Shown: one piece after another, positions 26,290-37,119 of the stretch | Layout of the letters: the number at the start of each line of letters is the position of its first letter | Position numbering within the stretch: the stretch's first letter is position 1 | Assembly (NCBI GenBank): GCA_019155185.1 | Contig: CM032816.1 | Location: 1,837,418 to 1,901,417 of the forward strand | DNA: 64,000 bases | Source: Beaufortia kweichowensis | Taxonomy: Eukaryota; Chordata; Actinopteri; Cypriniformes; Gastromyzontidae | Direction: 5' to 3' | Program-made: the position numbers and the translations under genes | Notes under the pieces: generated by a model | Databases searched by the model: none | What the model was told of the DNA's origin: nothing | The model's input: the letters and a program-made list of their open reading frames with translations, nothing else

Positions 26290-26640
26290 TTGGATGTTAA
26301 TGAACCGTGTGTGTTAATGACTTTGGCATGGCTGTATGGGGAAATGAAAGGTGATCACAGGAAGTGGCTTTGACCCAGTATTTAAAATTTGCTGGTTTTG
26401 GCCAAAGTGACAGCACAGCGTCCCGACAGCATCAAACGCATCCTAGTAAGACAACAGTCTGTTCACAGACTCCTAATTACACTCCATCTGACACGCTTCT
26501 CCTCTGCCAAATATATGTAACACTCACATAAACACGTTTAAGGCACAACCCTAACAAATTTATATGACAGCACTCTATAGTAGCAGATTTTCGTTAGTAT
26601 AACAGAAGCCTAAATTTAATTAAACCATAAACCTTTAAGA
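26290..26640. other. Intergenic DNA, no gene recognised
   Basis: Moderately balanced sequence (about 26330-26530) without recognisable genes or repeats. Confidence 0.4.
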
Positions 26641-26649
26641 TTATGAATG

Positions 26650-27053
26650 AATGTATAGTCAAAATAAAATGTATTCAGACACCAAATATAATTTTAATAT
26701 TTTTTTACTATTGGGTGCAGGACACTACTGTTTATTCATGTAAGTAAGAATAACAAAATAAAGTAAACTGTGACATGTTATATGCAAAATTAGTAACTAT
26801 CAGTAAAATTGATAAAAGTTTGGGACCATGAGGAACTGAAGAACCTGCTGCGAGTCTGGGAAAATATTGAAGTTCAGGTTTGGATGAACCTGGTTGACAG
26901 CATGTCCAGGAGACTACAGGCTGCCAATTTTTGGTTGATTGTAATCTTTAATTTCGTTGATTGTAATCTTTAATAAACCTTTCTATCAAAGTTATCTGAC
27001 ATTATCAAAAAATGTTGAAGGGGTCTGAATAAATTTTGATTTAACTTTATATG
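26650..27053 (+). mobile_element. Internally deleted Tc1/mariner-like element with transposase C-terminal relic
   Basis: The ends are related inverted repeats: AAAATGTATTCAGACACC on the left, and GGGGTCTGAATAAATTTTG on the right, the GTCTGAATA end typical of fish Tc1-like elements. Between them, frame 26830-26940 encodes EELKNLLRVWENI then NLVDSMSRRLQAAN. This matches the last part of Tc1-type transposases (W..I......LV.SM.RR..A). The catalytic DDE part is missing, so it is a dead deletion derivative. Confidence 0.7.
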
Positions 27054-27117
27054 ATGGTGGTTGGTCACTATGACGGTCACTATCATTATGTTGTTATATT
27101 ATTATTGTTATATTATT

Positions 27118-27289
27118 AGGACAAAGTAAAATACAAACAGAAGTACACCTCCTACACAAATAAACATCAACCTTTAATCAAAAATGAAAAAAAAATACAA
27201 AAAAAGGGTGGTATTTTTTTCATTTTTGATTAAAAGTTGCTGTTTATTTGTGTAGAAGGTGTACTTCTGTTTGTATTTTACTTTGTCCT
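27118..27289. mobile_element. Foldback element, nearly perfect inverted repeat with about 77-base arms
   Basis: The left arm starts AGGACAAAGTAAAATACAAA at 27118. The right arm is its reverse complement and ends at 27289. Mismatches are few over about 77 bases, and the loop is only about 20 bases. Transcribed, it would form a long hairpin. There is no coding capacity, and it lies 65 bases downstream of the Tc1-like relic. Confidence 0.85.
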
Positions 27290-27299
27290 CTTACAATCT

Positions 27300-28600
27300 A
27301 TAATGTCAAAATAAAGGTATAAAAGCCTAAAAATACACAACTTTTTATACTTAAAACAAAAGACAGCTTTGTAACAGCATGTTTAAGATAAAATATCTGA
27401 AATACATCACATACTGTAGCTCTTAATCTCACTATTGTTTGCAGGTATGCAAACACATGTAGAGTAAATCTCAGGATAAAATGAGAGGCGCTGTGTGCAC
27501 GGCTGTGAAATTCCACACTGGATGATTCTTCTGTGTCAAATCTTGTTTTATTAGAAGCCAATAGGAGACCCTCAGTAATGAAAGAATAACAGCATGCTGC
27601 TTTCTGTGGCAGCACATGGCATCATGTGTTCTGCGGGTTAACAGCAAGAGCCATTTAGACACATATGTTTATTTGTTAAAAAACAGATATCTAAATGTCT
27701 TTACATTAAACAGTCTGCAGACAAAAGATGCTGGAGATTTTCTCAAACCTTCATTTTTTGAGACATTTTTCAATCTGTCAAGGTGATTTTTAATGAATGT
27801 ATTAAGTTAATAAATATTTTTACATGAGTGTTTCTTTCTTTTAATAAATTGTATTATTTTTAGTATTTTAAATGTGTGCTAAACACACTCAAGATATTCA
27901 CATTTGACATACTGAGTTTGATATAGTTTACAATTAGTCTCTAACTAGTTGCCAACAAGCCGTAGCAAACTGTCCCAGTTGTTTGGTGACACAAGTCGCA
28001 GGCGCTGCGACAGATTTCAAGCCAGCTTGATATCTAGACATCATGTCATCAGGTGTGCACACCTTCCCAGTGAGTAACAGGCCAACAGCCAATCAAACTG
28101 CAATGAGAGGGGACGAATGAAAACAAATCTTTTTTTTATATTGGGCTTAATGATGAAAGGTGGAACAACCACTGCAAATCCTCAGACCATGCTGTTTGTA
28201 TTTTCAATCATGCCTGTATCGCAACTTTCAGTAACTGTGTGCCAGAGATTTAATTGAATTCCCTTGGAATGAATGATTTTGTAATTGAACAATTGTCTGC
28301 AACAAGTTGTGTAGTATGCACACATAAATGAAAATTAGTGTTTATTTGGCAACGAGCTAGAGGTGTCTAGTCTGTTTTTGTCATGTATTTGTGGAAATAA
28401 GTGCTTGTGCTATCTCTATGTAAGATGCAATGTCATCCTGAAATTTTAAAGTACGTTTAAACGGTTCCATGCATCAATATGTTTTGTGTTTGGACAGTAT
28501 CCTTTAATTCAGCTTTAATGATGACAGCTTTAAAAGTGTTTTTAAAATGCATTATTAAGGGATAGCAAAAAACAATTTGACTGATAATAATTATAAAACG
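27300..28600. other. Gene desert, part 4: no gene recognised
   Basis: Only chance open frames, such as 27298-27615 on -, none with a recognisable domain. Confidence 0.5.
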
Positions 28601-28629
28601 CTGGGTAATTACTTTACCATGTCTGATCC

Positions 28630-28990
28630 CACCCTAAATAGAGAAGCCCTCAAAGAAAGCCAGAATTCAGCTCCAGATGACATGTATTGGTGTAAAATTA
28701 ATGATGTTTGAAGCAATGTCCTGGCAGGAGAGAAAGTGCTGCCACAATTAGCCTTAACGCTGGGATAACAGCGCGCCAAATGGTGCCGTCAGCGCGCCGT
28801 TTAATTGCCTTGGCACTGCTGCCATATATAATCACCTGTCATTACTAACAGAGACTGCATCTGTTTATGCGTCTGTCCGAGGTGACAAAACGTGCCAGTC
28901 TTATGGAGAAGATGGCTTTCACTAAGACCCAGACGGTGCCTTAAACACAGAAGGTCATTTGCCATATCAGACATGGCACATGGGTATATT
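28630..28990. other. Repeat-poor block, candidate conserved non-coding DNA
   Basis: Balanced, CpG-containing sequence (two AGCGCGCC occurrences around 28771 and 28790) with TTTAATTGCC and ACAATTAGCC cores and no repeats. No coding signal. Candidate enhancer by composition and context only. Confidence 0.3.
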
Positions 28991-29479
28991 ATACACAGCT
29001 TTCAGAGAGAATTTCAGCCCAACTATGTTACTTCTAGGCCCATACTTTTTTTTTCGTTGGATACACTATAAAAACACATTATATTTAACAATATAAAACC
29101 TATTTCTGGTTGCTCCAAGTTATTCAATGCCACACTTCACAGCTGCTTCTTTAGTGTCTTGAAGATGCCTGTGTAATGATCCCAACATCAAATTATATTT
29201 ATTTTATGTAATATTTATGATTGATTTGGCATCTTACAGTTTTTGGTAACCTAATTTCTTCTTCTAACAGCAGCTACAGTGACAGCAAGATCCTGGAGCT
29301 GGTAATTAGCTTTTTTATTTTTATCCTAACTCAACGGGGTAATTATTTGGTTTATTTCTTTAATTGTCATTCAATTCTCATCCATTCATCATTCATTCAG
29401 TTTCATTAAATTAAGTGTCAAGAAGTTTTCCTTTGCCAGTCTTGTGCAAAAACATTGAATACGGGTGTCAAAAAATCCC

Positions 29480-29785
29480 ATAAGCATTCACAGCAAAGGG
29501 AGCCTGAGTAAAAAATAGCCATGTCAGCCCTGTTCCGGCTGATTCTCCTGTGTGACAGGCTGTTCTGGCCACTTTCAAAGGCCCACACACATTCACTCTC
29601 CTCTGATCCGCTGCAGCACTAATTGACAGATTGAGGGATGGAAGAAGGTGTTCACACCTGATGAGATGAGTCGCTCGCACACCTCAGTGTCCGTCTGCGG
29701 CTGCAGCAGCTGCTGATGTATGACTGCGGACGGGTGGCACAGCTGTTGGCAGGAAGGGCGGGAGAGCTAAAGCAGTCAAGCCTGC
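29480..29785. other. Repeat-poor GC-balanced block before the GAAA repeat
   Basis: Balanced composition with CAGCTG E-box-type sites (AGCAGCTGCTG near 29706, ACAGCTGTTGG near 29739). No gene is recognised. Possible regulatory element. Confidence 0.3.
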
Positions 29786-29791
29786 ACTGCT

Positions 29792-29905
<114 letters not shown>

Positions 29906-30119
29906 AACAAATGAAAAGTAAAATTACACATTAAAAAGTAAAACTAATAAACTAATAAAAAACAACTGAAATGAAACGAACGAAAAGAATGAAAGAAATA
30001 AAGAATAACAGAAAAAAGCAAATAAAACAACAAGGAATAATCATGAGTTTAAACAAATGAAGAGAAGAATAAAACAACCAAACGAAATAAAACAACCAAA
30101 CTGAAACAAACCAAATTCA

Positions 30120-31380
30120 GTTTAAATTTATTTTTAATCATGATTTTCACAAGCACTAACAATGCTTTGCATTGTTGCATAATCATACAGTTAATAGTAA
30201 CAGAGGTAAAATAAAGCATAAAATACTACAGCAATATTACGTTGTTTTTTTTTAATACAGGTAGCCTACTATTGCACTATTCTCAATATGATTCATTGAT
30301 GAAACGTAACTGAAATTTTCTAGATGTTTTTTATTGGACTGTTCGCAGTGCTAGTAAGTGCTGTGTGTAATGAACTTGCATAGGATGAAGTACTAACTGT
30401 AAAATGATTGCTTGTAAGATTATTAGCAGTTTCTACGTAGAAAGATGACCTTTCAAGTCATAAGTATAGTGAAGCATAGAGAGACAAAGATTGTAAGCAC
30501 TGTGGCTTTAAAGGCAAAATGTTAAATGGATGTAAAACCACCATTTACTGTGTTGGACAGTAAATTTACTGTGTTGGACAGTCTCATATAATGTTTATGG
30601 AACACTTACAGTATTATAATACAACACAAAATAAACACAATTTTAGCAATCACAACTATAAATATCATGGTTACAAGGTTGAAAAATTCTAATGTATGCG
30701 AAAATGATCTGCAATAATACCATCAAATGTAAGTAAAAATGTATATTAAAAAATCTTATTAAAATATAAAACACTCAAACACTCAAAAATCTCATTGTCA
30801 GCAGTTTCATAGTAAGCAAGAAAAGCCACAGTGGCAATAATACTTGTGGAAAAAAAGCCTTGAGAGAAACCAGACTCAGCCAGGAGGACCAGTTCTCCTC
30901 TGGCACATTAGCATGACAACTAGAGAGAAGATAAAAAACTGCTAATAAGCTGTGAGATTGTACAGAAAGCATGCAACCAGGCAGTTATAGCTTCAAAGAT
31001 ACTGAGATGCTAAACCATTTAATGCTTAATAATGCTTAATCTGTTTGTGAGGTCATAAACTCATCAGTAAGCATCTCTGTGTCTGAAGCAGAAATCATGG
31101 GACACAGTTTTGAGATATTTGAGATAGAAGAATGCAGTGCAACACACATTTGAGACATGACTATCAAACAACAGATTGTTATCGAACATCACACCCAGAG
31201 TCTTAATTGTAGAGGTCAATATAACAGTGCAACCATATAAAGAAATTTTCTATTCTATTCTATTTAGTGGTATTTGGAGCAATAATTTGTACTTCTTTCT
31301 TATTAGTATAGAAAATAAACTTTCTGCATTTGCACATTTTCAAATAAAAATTGATATAGTATGATTAATTATAAATTTGA
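30120..31380. other. Gene desert, part 5: AT-rich, no gene recognised
   Basis: Contains a small tandem duplication at about 30548-30583 (unit TTACTGTGTTGGACAGTAAA, second copy partial). No credible exons. Confidence 0.5.
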
Positions 31381-31460
31381 ATTGTGGGGACCACTGTCCA
31401 TTAAGACCCATTATGAGGACATTTGGTCCACACAAAGTATAACACACATGCACACACATT
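31380..31460. repeat. GTGGGGACCA-type interspersed repeat fragment
   Basis: TTGTGGGGACCACTGTCCAT and, inverted, GACATTTGGTCCACACAAAG followed by CACACATGCACACACA. Related GTGGGGACCAAATGTCC repeats are frequent in fish genomes. Short, non-coding. Confidence 0.55.
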
Positions 31461-31639
31461 GACAGAAGTTGATAAAAAGAAGAGTACTTGACCACAGAGC
31501 GTGCTTTAAGTGAATTAATAGAGGAGGACAGGCTGAAGATTGTCTTTGTGGCCTTCTGCCCAGTGCTACAATAATAGCCAATGTGTATGTGTGTGCGTTT
31601 GCTATGACAGAGAGAAGTACCGGGATATGACAGGCCCCC

Positions 31640-32200
31640 CACGGCCCTCGCCACTCTCCAGGTTTGACCCTCCGCCCAGCGCTGCTCCTCCACAATGCGG
31701 CCGCTGACAGGACCAGCTGCGGTGTGTGGTCGAGATTGATGAAATTTTCATAAGTGTTTCCCCTGAGTTCTCCTTCACCTTCAGGATAATTTATGACCTG
31801 CTCGCCGGCCTCAAAGAGACAATATGCTTGCCTTGAAATTAACTGTAACAGTCTTGTAGGTTGTAATTAACAGCGGTTCATGATGCGAAGACGCCAGCCG
31901 TAGCATCAGCATGAATAATTGATGCCGTTTCCAAGGGAAATGAAGAGCTCCTCACGTTATTGTTTCCACACACATGCCCACTTTGGTTAAAGTCAAAACC
32001 TGCTCGCTGAAACCGATAAAAATCCATCTGTAGTCCCATGGTATTGCGTGTCTGGTTATGACACACGGCCCGTTGATGTGTCCCGCAGATGCTGCTCCTG
32101 CTTTGTGAGACTGGCCAAACACAAGCTGTGCGGGATGCTGGTCCATACACCGTAGATAGAAGGGAAGGGTCATATTTTGGGCTGTTGAACATATTTAAAT
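31640..32200. promoter_or_regulatory. Balanced repeat-poor block, candidate enhancer
   Basis: GC-rich start (about 31620-31730), then TTTATGACCTGCTCGCCGGC, GAATAATTGATGCCG and TTGTAATTAACAGC cores. Overlapping open frames on - (31878-32192) have no family signature and no splice context, so a regulatory role is more likely than coding. Conservation was not tested. Confidence 0.35.
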
Positions 32201-32209
32201 CATATGACT

Positions 32210-33330
32210 AGATCTATAATTCTCAAATGTATTCAGTATTAGGGCTTTGTAGATCGTGCAGCAGTAGCAGTGGCTTTGTTGATGTGGAGTTTATTTGGGA
32301 GCCTGGTCCATGTTGTGTCCTGATTCCATTTAATCATAACACAGGGTTTTTATTCATTTTGTGGACCCATGTGAACGGCAATTGTTTAGACGACATAGTT
32401 GTCTGTACACAAACCATTTTAAAAATGGCAAATACCATACAGTATTTGTCGTACTGCTGTTTTATGAACTCCAGCCAAGCCAACAGCAACACTAAATCTT
32501 GATAGACATAACAGGCCAATTTCACAAGAGTCAGAAATTGCGTCACTGCACAGTACAGTTACTTAAGTAAGATTTAAGACTATTATGCTCTTTATTTAAT
32601 GCTCTTCCATTTTTCTGCCCTGTAATATATACTATACATGTAAATGAATATTTGTTTGTTTAAAACTGTTCGGGTCATTTGGCTTTCCCCAGCGTGTTCA
32701 TCAACTAATGTTCTTTAATACAACTTGAAACATGAATATGTATTAAATATAGATCCTAACATAAACTGTGATTACGAATTGCACTAAAAGCAATACATTT
32801 CACTGTAACTTATGTTAATAAATTAGACCTTATTATAAAATGCTCCTCAGATAATTTCCTTAGATCTTTAAATTAGTTGCTTTCAACCCATTGCAAATTA
32901 AGTTTATTATATTTGTAATTGAAGTTCGCATTCAACTCTGGACAATAGTCTGTATTCGTAAATAATCATGCTCTTTTGCTTATTTTTATTAGAGCACATT
33001 ATTGACATAAACAATTAGAATTCACTCATTTATCACAGTAATAGAGCAGCATAATAAAATGTTTAATGAATAATAATGTGCTGCAATAATGCCCCACAAG
33101 TAAAAAAGTTACAGTTCATATTTTTATATTTTAAATTGATGATTAAAATATTTATGATAATGTCAAGAGCCTCAGGTTGCTGTCCCGTAAACAGTATACA
33201 GTATAAACCTTAAAATAATTTAGATCTTCTTTTTTAACAGGCGTCAATTTTGCTAATTTATATTATTTATATGAGGACATTAAATCTTTGTTAGACTCTT
33301 GTTTGGCTATTGCTCTAATAATGTTTACCC
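32210..33330. other. Gene desert, part 6: AT-rich, no gene recognised
   Basis: Nothing recognisable beyond chance open frames. Confidence 0.5.
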
Positions 33331-33339
33331 TCTGGTCCG

Positions 33340-33870
33340 GAAATCAAAAACCCGGATTTGTGAAATTGGCCAACAGTGTGTCTAGTCAGACATGGAGACA
33401 ACTAAAGAGATAGGCTGCAGAAAACATGAAAGCAAATGTGTAAAATAAAGGCAGAGAGGCGCAGAGTAGCAGATGGGTGTTGACTCACATTCATTTATCA
33501 AATGTGGCCCACAAGTGTCTCTCTGCGTCAGCACTCATCTCCTGCCCCCTGCGTGCCCTAAAAGCCCTCATCGTTTAGTTCAAATGCCCATTATCATGTA
33601 ATAGCCTCTTTTAAATAAGCCCAAGTAACCCCCTGCTGCTGGTTCCTCCGGCTCACTCGCTCGCACTGATGACAGCCATCCTTAACTCGCCCAATACTGA
33701 GCTTTATGTCAGCGGGTCACAGTAGGGTCATTTCCTGGGTGGGTGTGGAGGTGTCAGCCAGGGTCAGGGGTCATAGGTCACAGACACTCACTGGTCTTTA
33801 TAGTGTGAGTGGTCGTAGTGAAAGGTGCTGTCATTAGACAAACAAAGACACAAGCAAGTGTTTCTCAATG
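33340..33870. promoter_or_regulatory. Balanced repeat-poor block, candidate enhancer
   Basis: Contains TCATTTATCAAATGTGG, CCCATTATCATGTAATAGCC and a GGTCAGGGGTCATAGGTCA cluster near 33760 that resembles direct nuclear-receptor half-sites (AGGTCA). No coding signal. Candidate only. Confidence 0.35.
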
Positions 33871-34937
33871 TCAGTCTGAACACCAAGAATTGCACTGAAT
33901 CTTGCTTTAAAGTTGCAAACTGTTCTACACAAATACATTATTATTTATGCAATTTTAAAAGGCTTTAAAACTAAATTTAAATGTATTGATGTGCATTGGG
34001 TCTTCAATGTTGTGATACTATAAACAGCAACAACATTACATATTAGCCTATATTATATTTGTTGATGATTTTTTGATATCAGGCTTACGTGTTTTATATA
34101 TGTCAGTGTAGGTGCATTGTTAAAAGATTATTATTAACATTATTAACCAAACAAAAAATGTGAATTGGCTTGCTCATGGAATTTAGCCACAATTTAAAGT
34201 CTGATTAAAATAGCTTCAAAATTTTTAACCTTAACATACACTTTTTTATACTAAAAATGTATTGACCCTTCTTTGAACCAGAATTTCCTTTAAAATACTT
34301 GTGAATTGTTTGGATTCAGGGCGTCCATTAGGTCTTAAGTAACCTTTGGCCATGCTCACCAAAAACAGACCTTGAATTGCTCTTCAGATGTTCTCTGTCG
34401 GCACCTGTAAATGCCGCAACACAAAATGTGTTTATGGACTGATGACAGTTCCTGTTTTTTGGTTTAGACAAAAACACAACTTTGTGACTCCAGGTCTGGG
34501 TCTAAGGGTTTTAAGCTTTAAGCATACATTGGTTAAGTCTCATGTGGGAAATACTGCTGTAGTGGCAGTCCAAAATGAACACATCTGTCTAATTTTCGCA
34601 TAATTTTTACTACAGAATTACTTAACTGAAATATGCAACACAATGTACGACATAATTTAGTTTCTTTTTCTCAGTATAACTGCACCTGTCACAAAAAAAT
34701 AAACATCATAAAATTTATTTCAGAAATGTCTGTAATGTCTTTAAATGGTATTATGTGTATAACAGTACTTGCACAAAGTAGAATCCCATAAAAAGCCATA
34801 GCTATCAAAAGAAACCCAAACATAATCATTAATTTTTACAGAATATTACTTTTTTTAAATACACACAATGAAAGTCTCACATAATTTTATATTGTTTATT
34901 TCATTAACAGTTTGTTTCTGTCCTCCTACGTCACCAG

Positions 34938-35706
34938 ACACTTTAAGCTCAACAACGCTCTATGTCAAAGTGTGTCGGACATATTCAAAGCATTATATGA
35001 GGTGTGAAACATTTGGAAACATGTCTCTGAATGCTGAAGACAGACAAAAGTGCTCGCTGTGGTTGATCATCAACAGACTGGCCCAGTAAAACATCTTGTT
35101 CCAGCCCCCATTTAAAATGGCAGTAAGGAGTGGACCCTCCTTTGTCCACGTCTGTAGATCTTCACTGAACCAACTGTTGCCCTCATGCTTTGCCATATGC
35201 TGTCTATAGAGGAACTCAGGCATAATGACTAGGCTTTATTTTCTTCGTTTGGTTCTTTTAAAAGAAAATCTGTTCGGGTTTTCAATCCAACAAACTTTAG
35301 TGATGTTGAGTGAATGAAGTTTACGAAGTCTTTTGTTGAGAACTACAAAGCAGCGAGACGTGAGATTCCAAAAGTTTGTCGACATTTGACTCTAATTGTC
35401 ATGGATACCAAGAGTAATACATGAGAGAAGAAAAATGTGACCATCAGTGACAAATATTAAATTATTATTTTAATTAAATTAAAGTCATATGAATTTATTA
35501 AAGATATAAAAGTCTCGTTGGATAGGCTATACATTTAAGCAAAACACTGTTATACACAATTATAAAAAATAAAATGGAACTAATCTTTTTTGTATTTTTA
35601 TACGTTTTACAGGTATATAGACGAGCTCCGTAAAGATGCTGAAGAAAAGTTGGTGGACCAGAAGAGGGATAATGGTTTTTACCACAATCTATGTTTTAAT
35701 GTGTAG
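34938..35706 (+). other. Two exon-like segments of an unrecognised sequence
   Basis: Segment A (34938-35003) follows a CACCAG acceptor and reads HFKLNNALCQSVSDIFKALY in one frame, with GT donors at 35002 and 35004. Segment B starts at 35613 after a TTTTACAG acceptor and reads YIDELRKDAEEKLVDQKRDN before a stop at 35704-35706. Joining with the 35004 donor keeps the frame (junction residues E-V-Y). Segment B in particular has a charged, helix-like composition unlike chance AT-rich translation. I do not recognise a family, no start exon was found, and the segment A frame differs from the longest open frame there. It may be a relic, an unannotated small gene, or coincidence. Confidence 0.25.
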
Positions 35707-35719
35707 ACTTTAAATTTCC

Positions 35720-36430
35720 TATTGGCCACTCATCTTGATGGCCTATAATTAACACAGTATCATTCGTAAGTAATTGTCACAGTTTTATCACAGTTTTATC
35801 ACGCTAGACATGTTTCGTTCTTTCTTTTTCTAAAAAGTCTTTGGTCTAAACAGCCTCACAAACAGTTGACAACTCAAATTGCTTATGCTTGTTTCTCTGC
35901 ACACACCAATTACAATGAATATGATCAGATGAGATTGTTTGTATTTGTGGCGTGCCAATCATGTTGCAATATTAGCTGGACGTTCCTGATGTCAACATCT
36001 CGGTGGGGAATCTGTCAAAACTGTCAGCTTGATGAAAGAGACCCATGCAGTGGCGTTGCATTAATCCCTTCCATGTGCATGCTTAAACAAACCCTCACTC
36101 TTAATTAACACGTGTGCCTGTCATACAAAATAAGCAGAGAGTAAATATAGCTCACAAAGGATCCGAGAACATTCAGTCTGAAGAGACCCATTACCAACTT
36201 TATTTAAGTTCTTTGGAATCACACTGGGCCAGGTGTCTAATATTATTGTCCCAAGATGTGGCTTGGGTTCATGGATTAATGCACTTCAGGTATATAGCCG
36301 TTTTATTGCTCAGCAGACAAAAAATGCTTGGCAGGGAAATTATGTACCAAAGTTAAGTTGCCTAAAATGGGATTTGTTTACATCAGTGTACTCCAACCAG
36401 AGTTGAAGTCTTAGTCTTGCTCTCAAGATA
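35720..36430. other. Intergenic DNA, no gene recognised
   Basis: Moderately balanced sequence at about 35870-36110. Open frames at 35866-36108 and 36114-36356 have no recognisable domains. Confidence 0.4.
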
Positions 36431-36464
36431 ACCACATAAAAACCACATAAAACCACATAAAAAA

Positions 36465-37110
36465 GTTTTCCTCTTGATCTGGGTCTTGTTTCAGTGTCTT
36501 GATTTGAGTATTAGGGACTGGGTCTTGGGGGTTCTAGACCTGGTCTGGGTATTAGAGGATCTAGTCTTGGTCTTGGTCTTAGGAGCTGTAAACTTGATCT
36601 GGGTCTTAAGGGTTTCAATTGTGTTCTGGGTTTTAGGGGCTCTAGTCCTTGTCTGGGTCTTAGGAGCTCTAGTCTTGTTCTGGGTTTTAGGGGCTCTAGT
36701 CCTTGTCTGGGTCTATAGGGGCTGTAGTCCTACTCTGGGTCTAAGGGACTCTAGTACTGGTTTAGGTCTTAAGGGGTTTAGTGATGTTCTGGGTTTTATG
36801 AGCTCTAGTCTTGGTCTGGGTCTTAGGAGCTGTAGTCTTGTTTTGGGTCTTATGGAATCAAATCAAGTCTAGGTCTAAGTCTTAGAGACTCTAGTCCTGC
36901 TTTTGTTCTTAATGGGTTTAATGATGGTCTATGTGTTAGGGGTTCTAGTCCTGGTTTGGTTTTAGGGGCTTTAAGTCCTTGATTGGGACTGACCTGGGTC
37001 TTGTTGTCTTGACTGTAGTCTTGTTGTGGGTTTTAGTGACTCCAGTCTTGTTCTGTGTATTATGGACTCTAGTCCTGGTCTGGAATGTGTGTCTGTGTTT
37101 TAAGTGCTCT
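36465..37110. repeat. 27-bp minisatellite
   Basis: Imperfect tandem copies of a unit like GGGTCTTAGGAGCTCTAGTC plus TTGTTCT (27 bases) extend over roughly 640 bases. They are clearest at about 36630-36850 and increasingly degenerate at both ends. Because 27 is a multiple of three, the array keeps a 132-codon frame open (36474-36872) with a nine-residue period such as WVLGALVLV. That frame has no credible gene context and is treated as a by-product of the repeat. Confidence 0.85.
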
Positions 37111-37119
37111 CACCCTGGT

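Noticed and set aside
31878..32192. 104-codon frame on - overlapping another frame on the same strand
   Set aside because: Two overlapping frames in a GC-balanced block are expected by chance; no splice context or domain.
36474..36872. 132-codon frame with repeated WVLGALVL units
   Set aside because: Entirely explained by a 27-bp tandem repeat; no promoter or conserved flanks.
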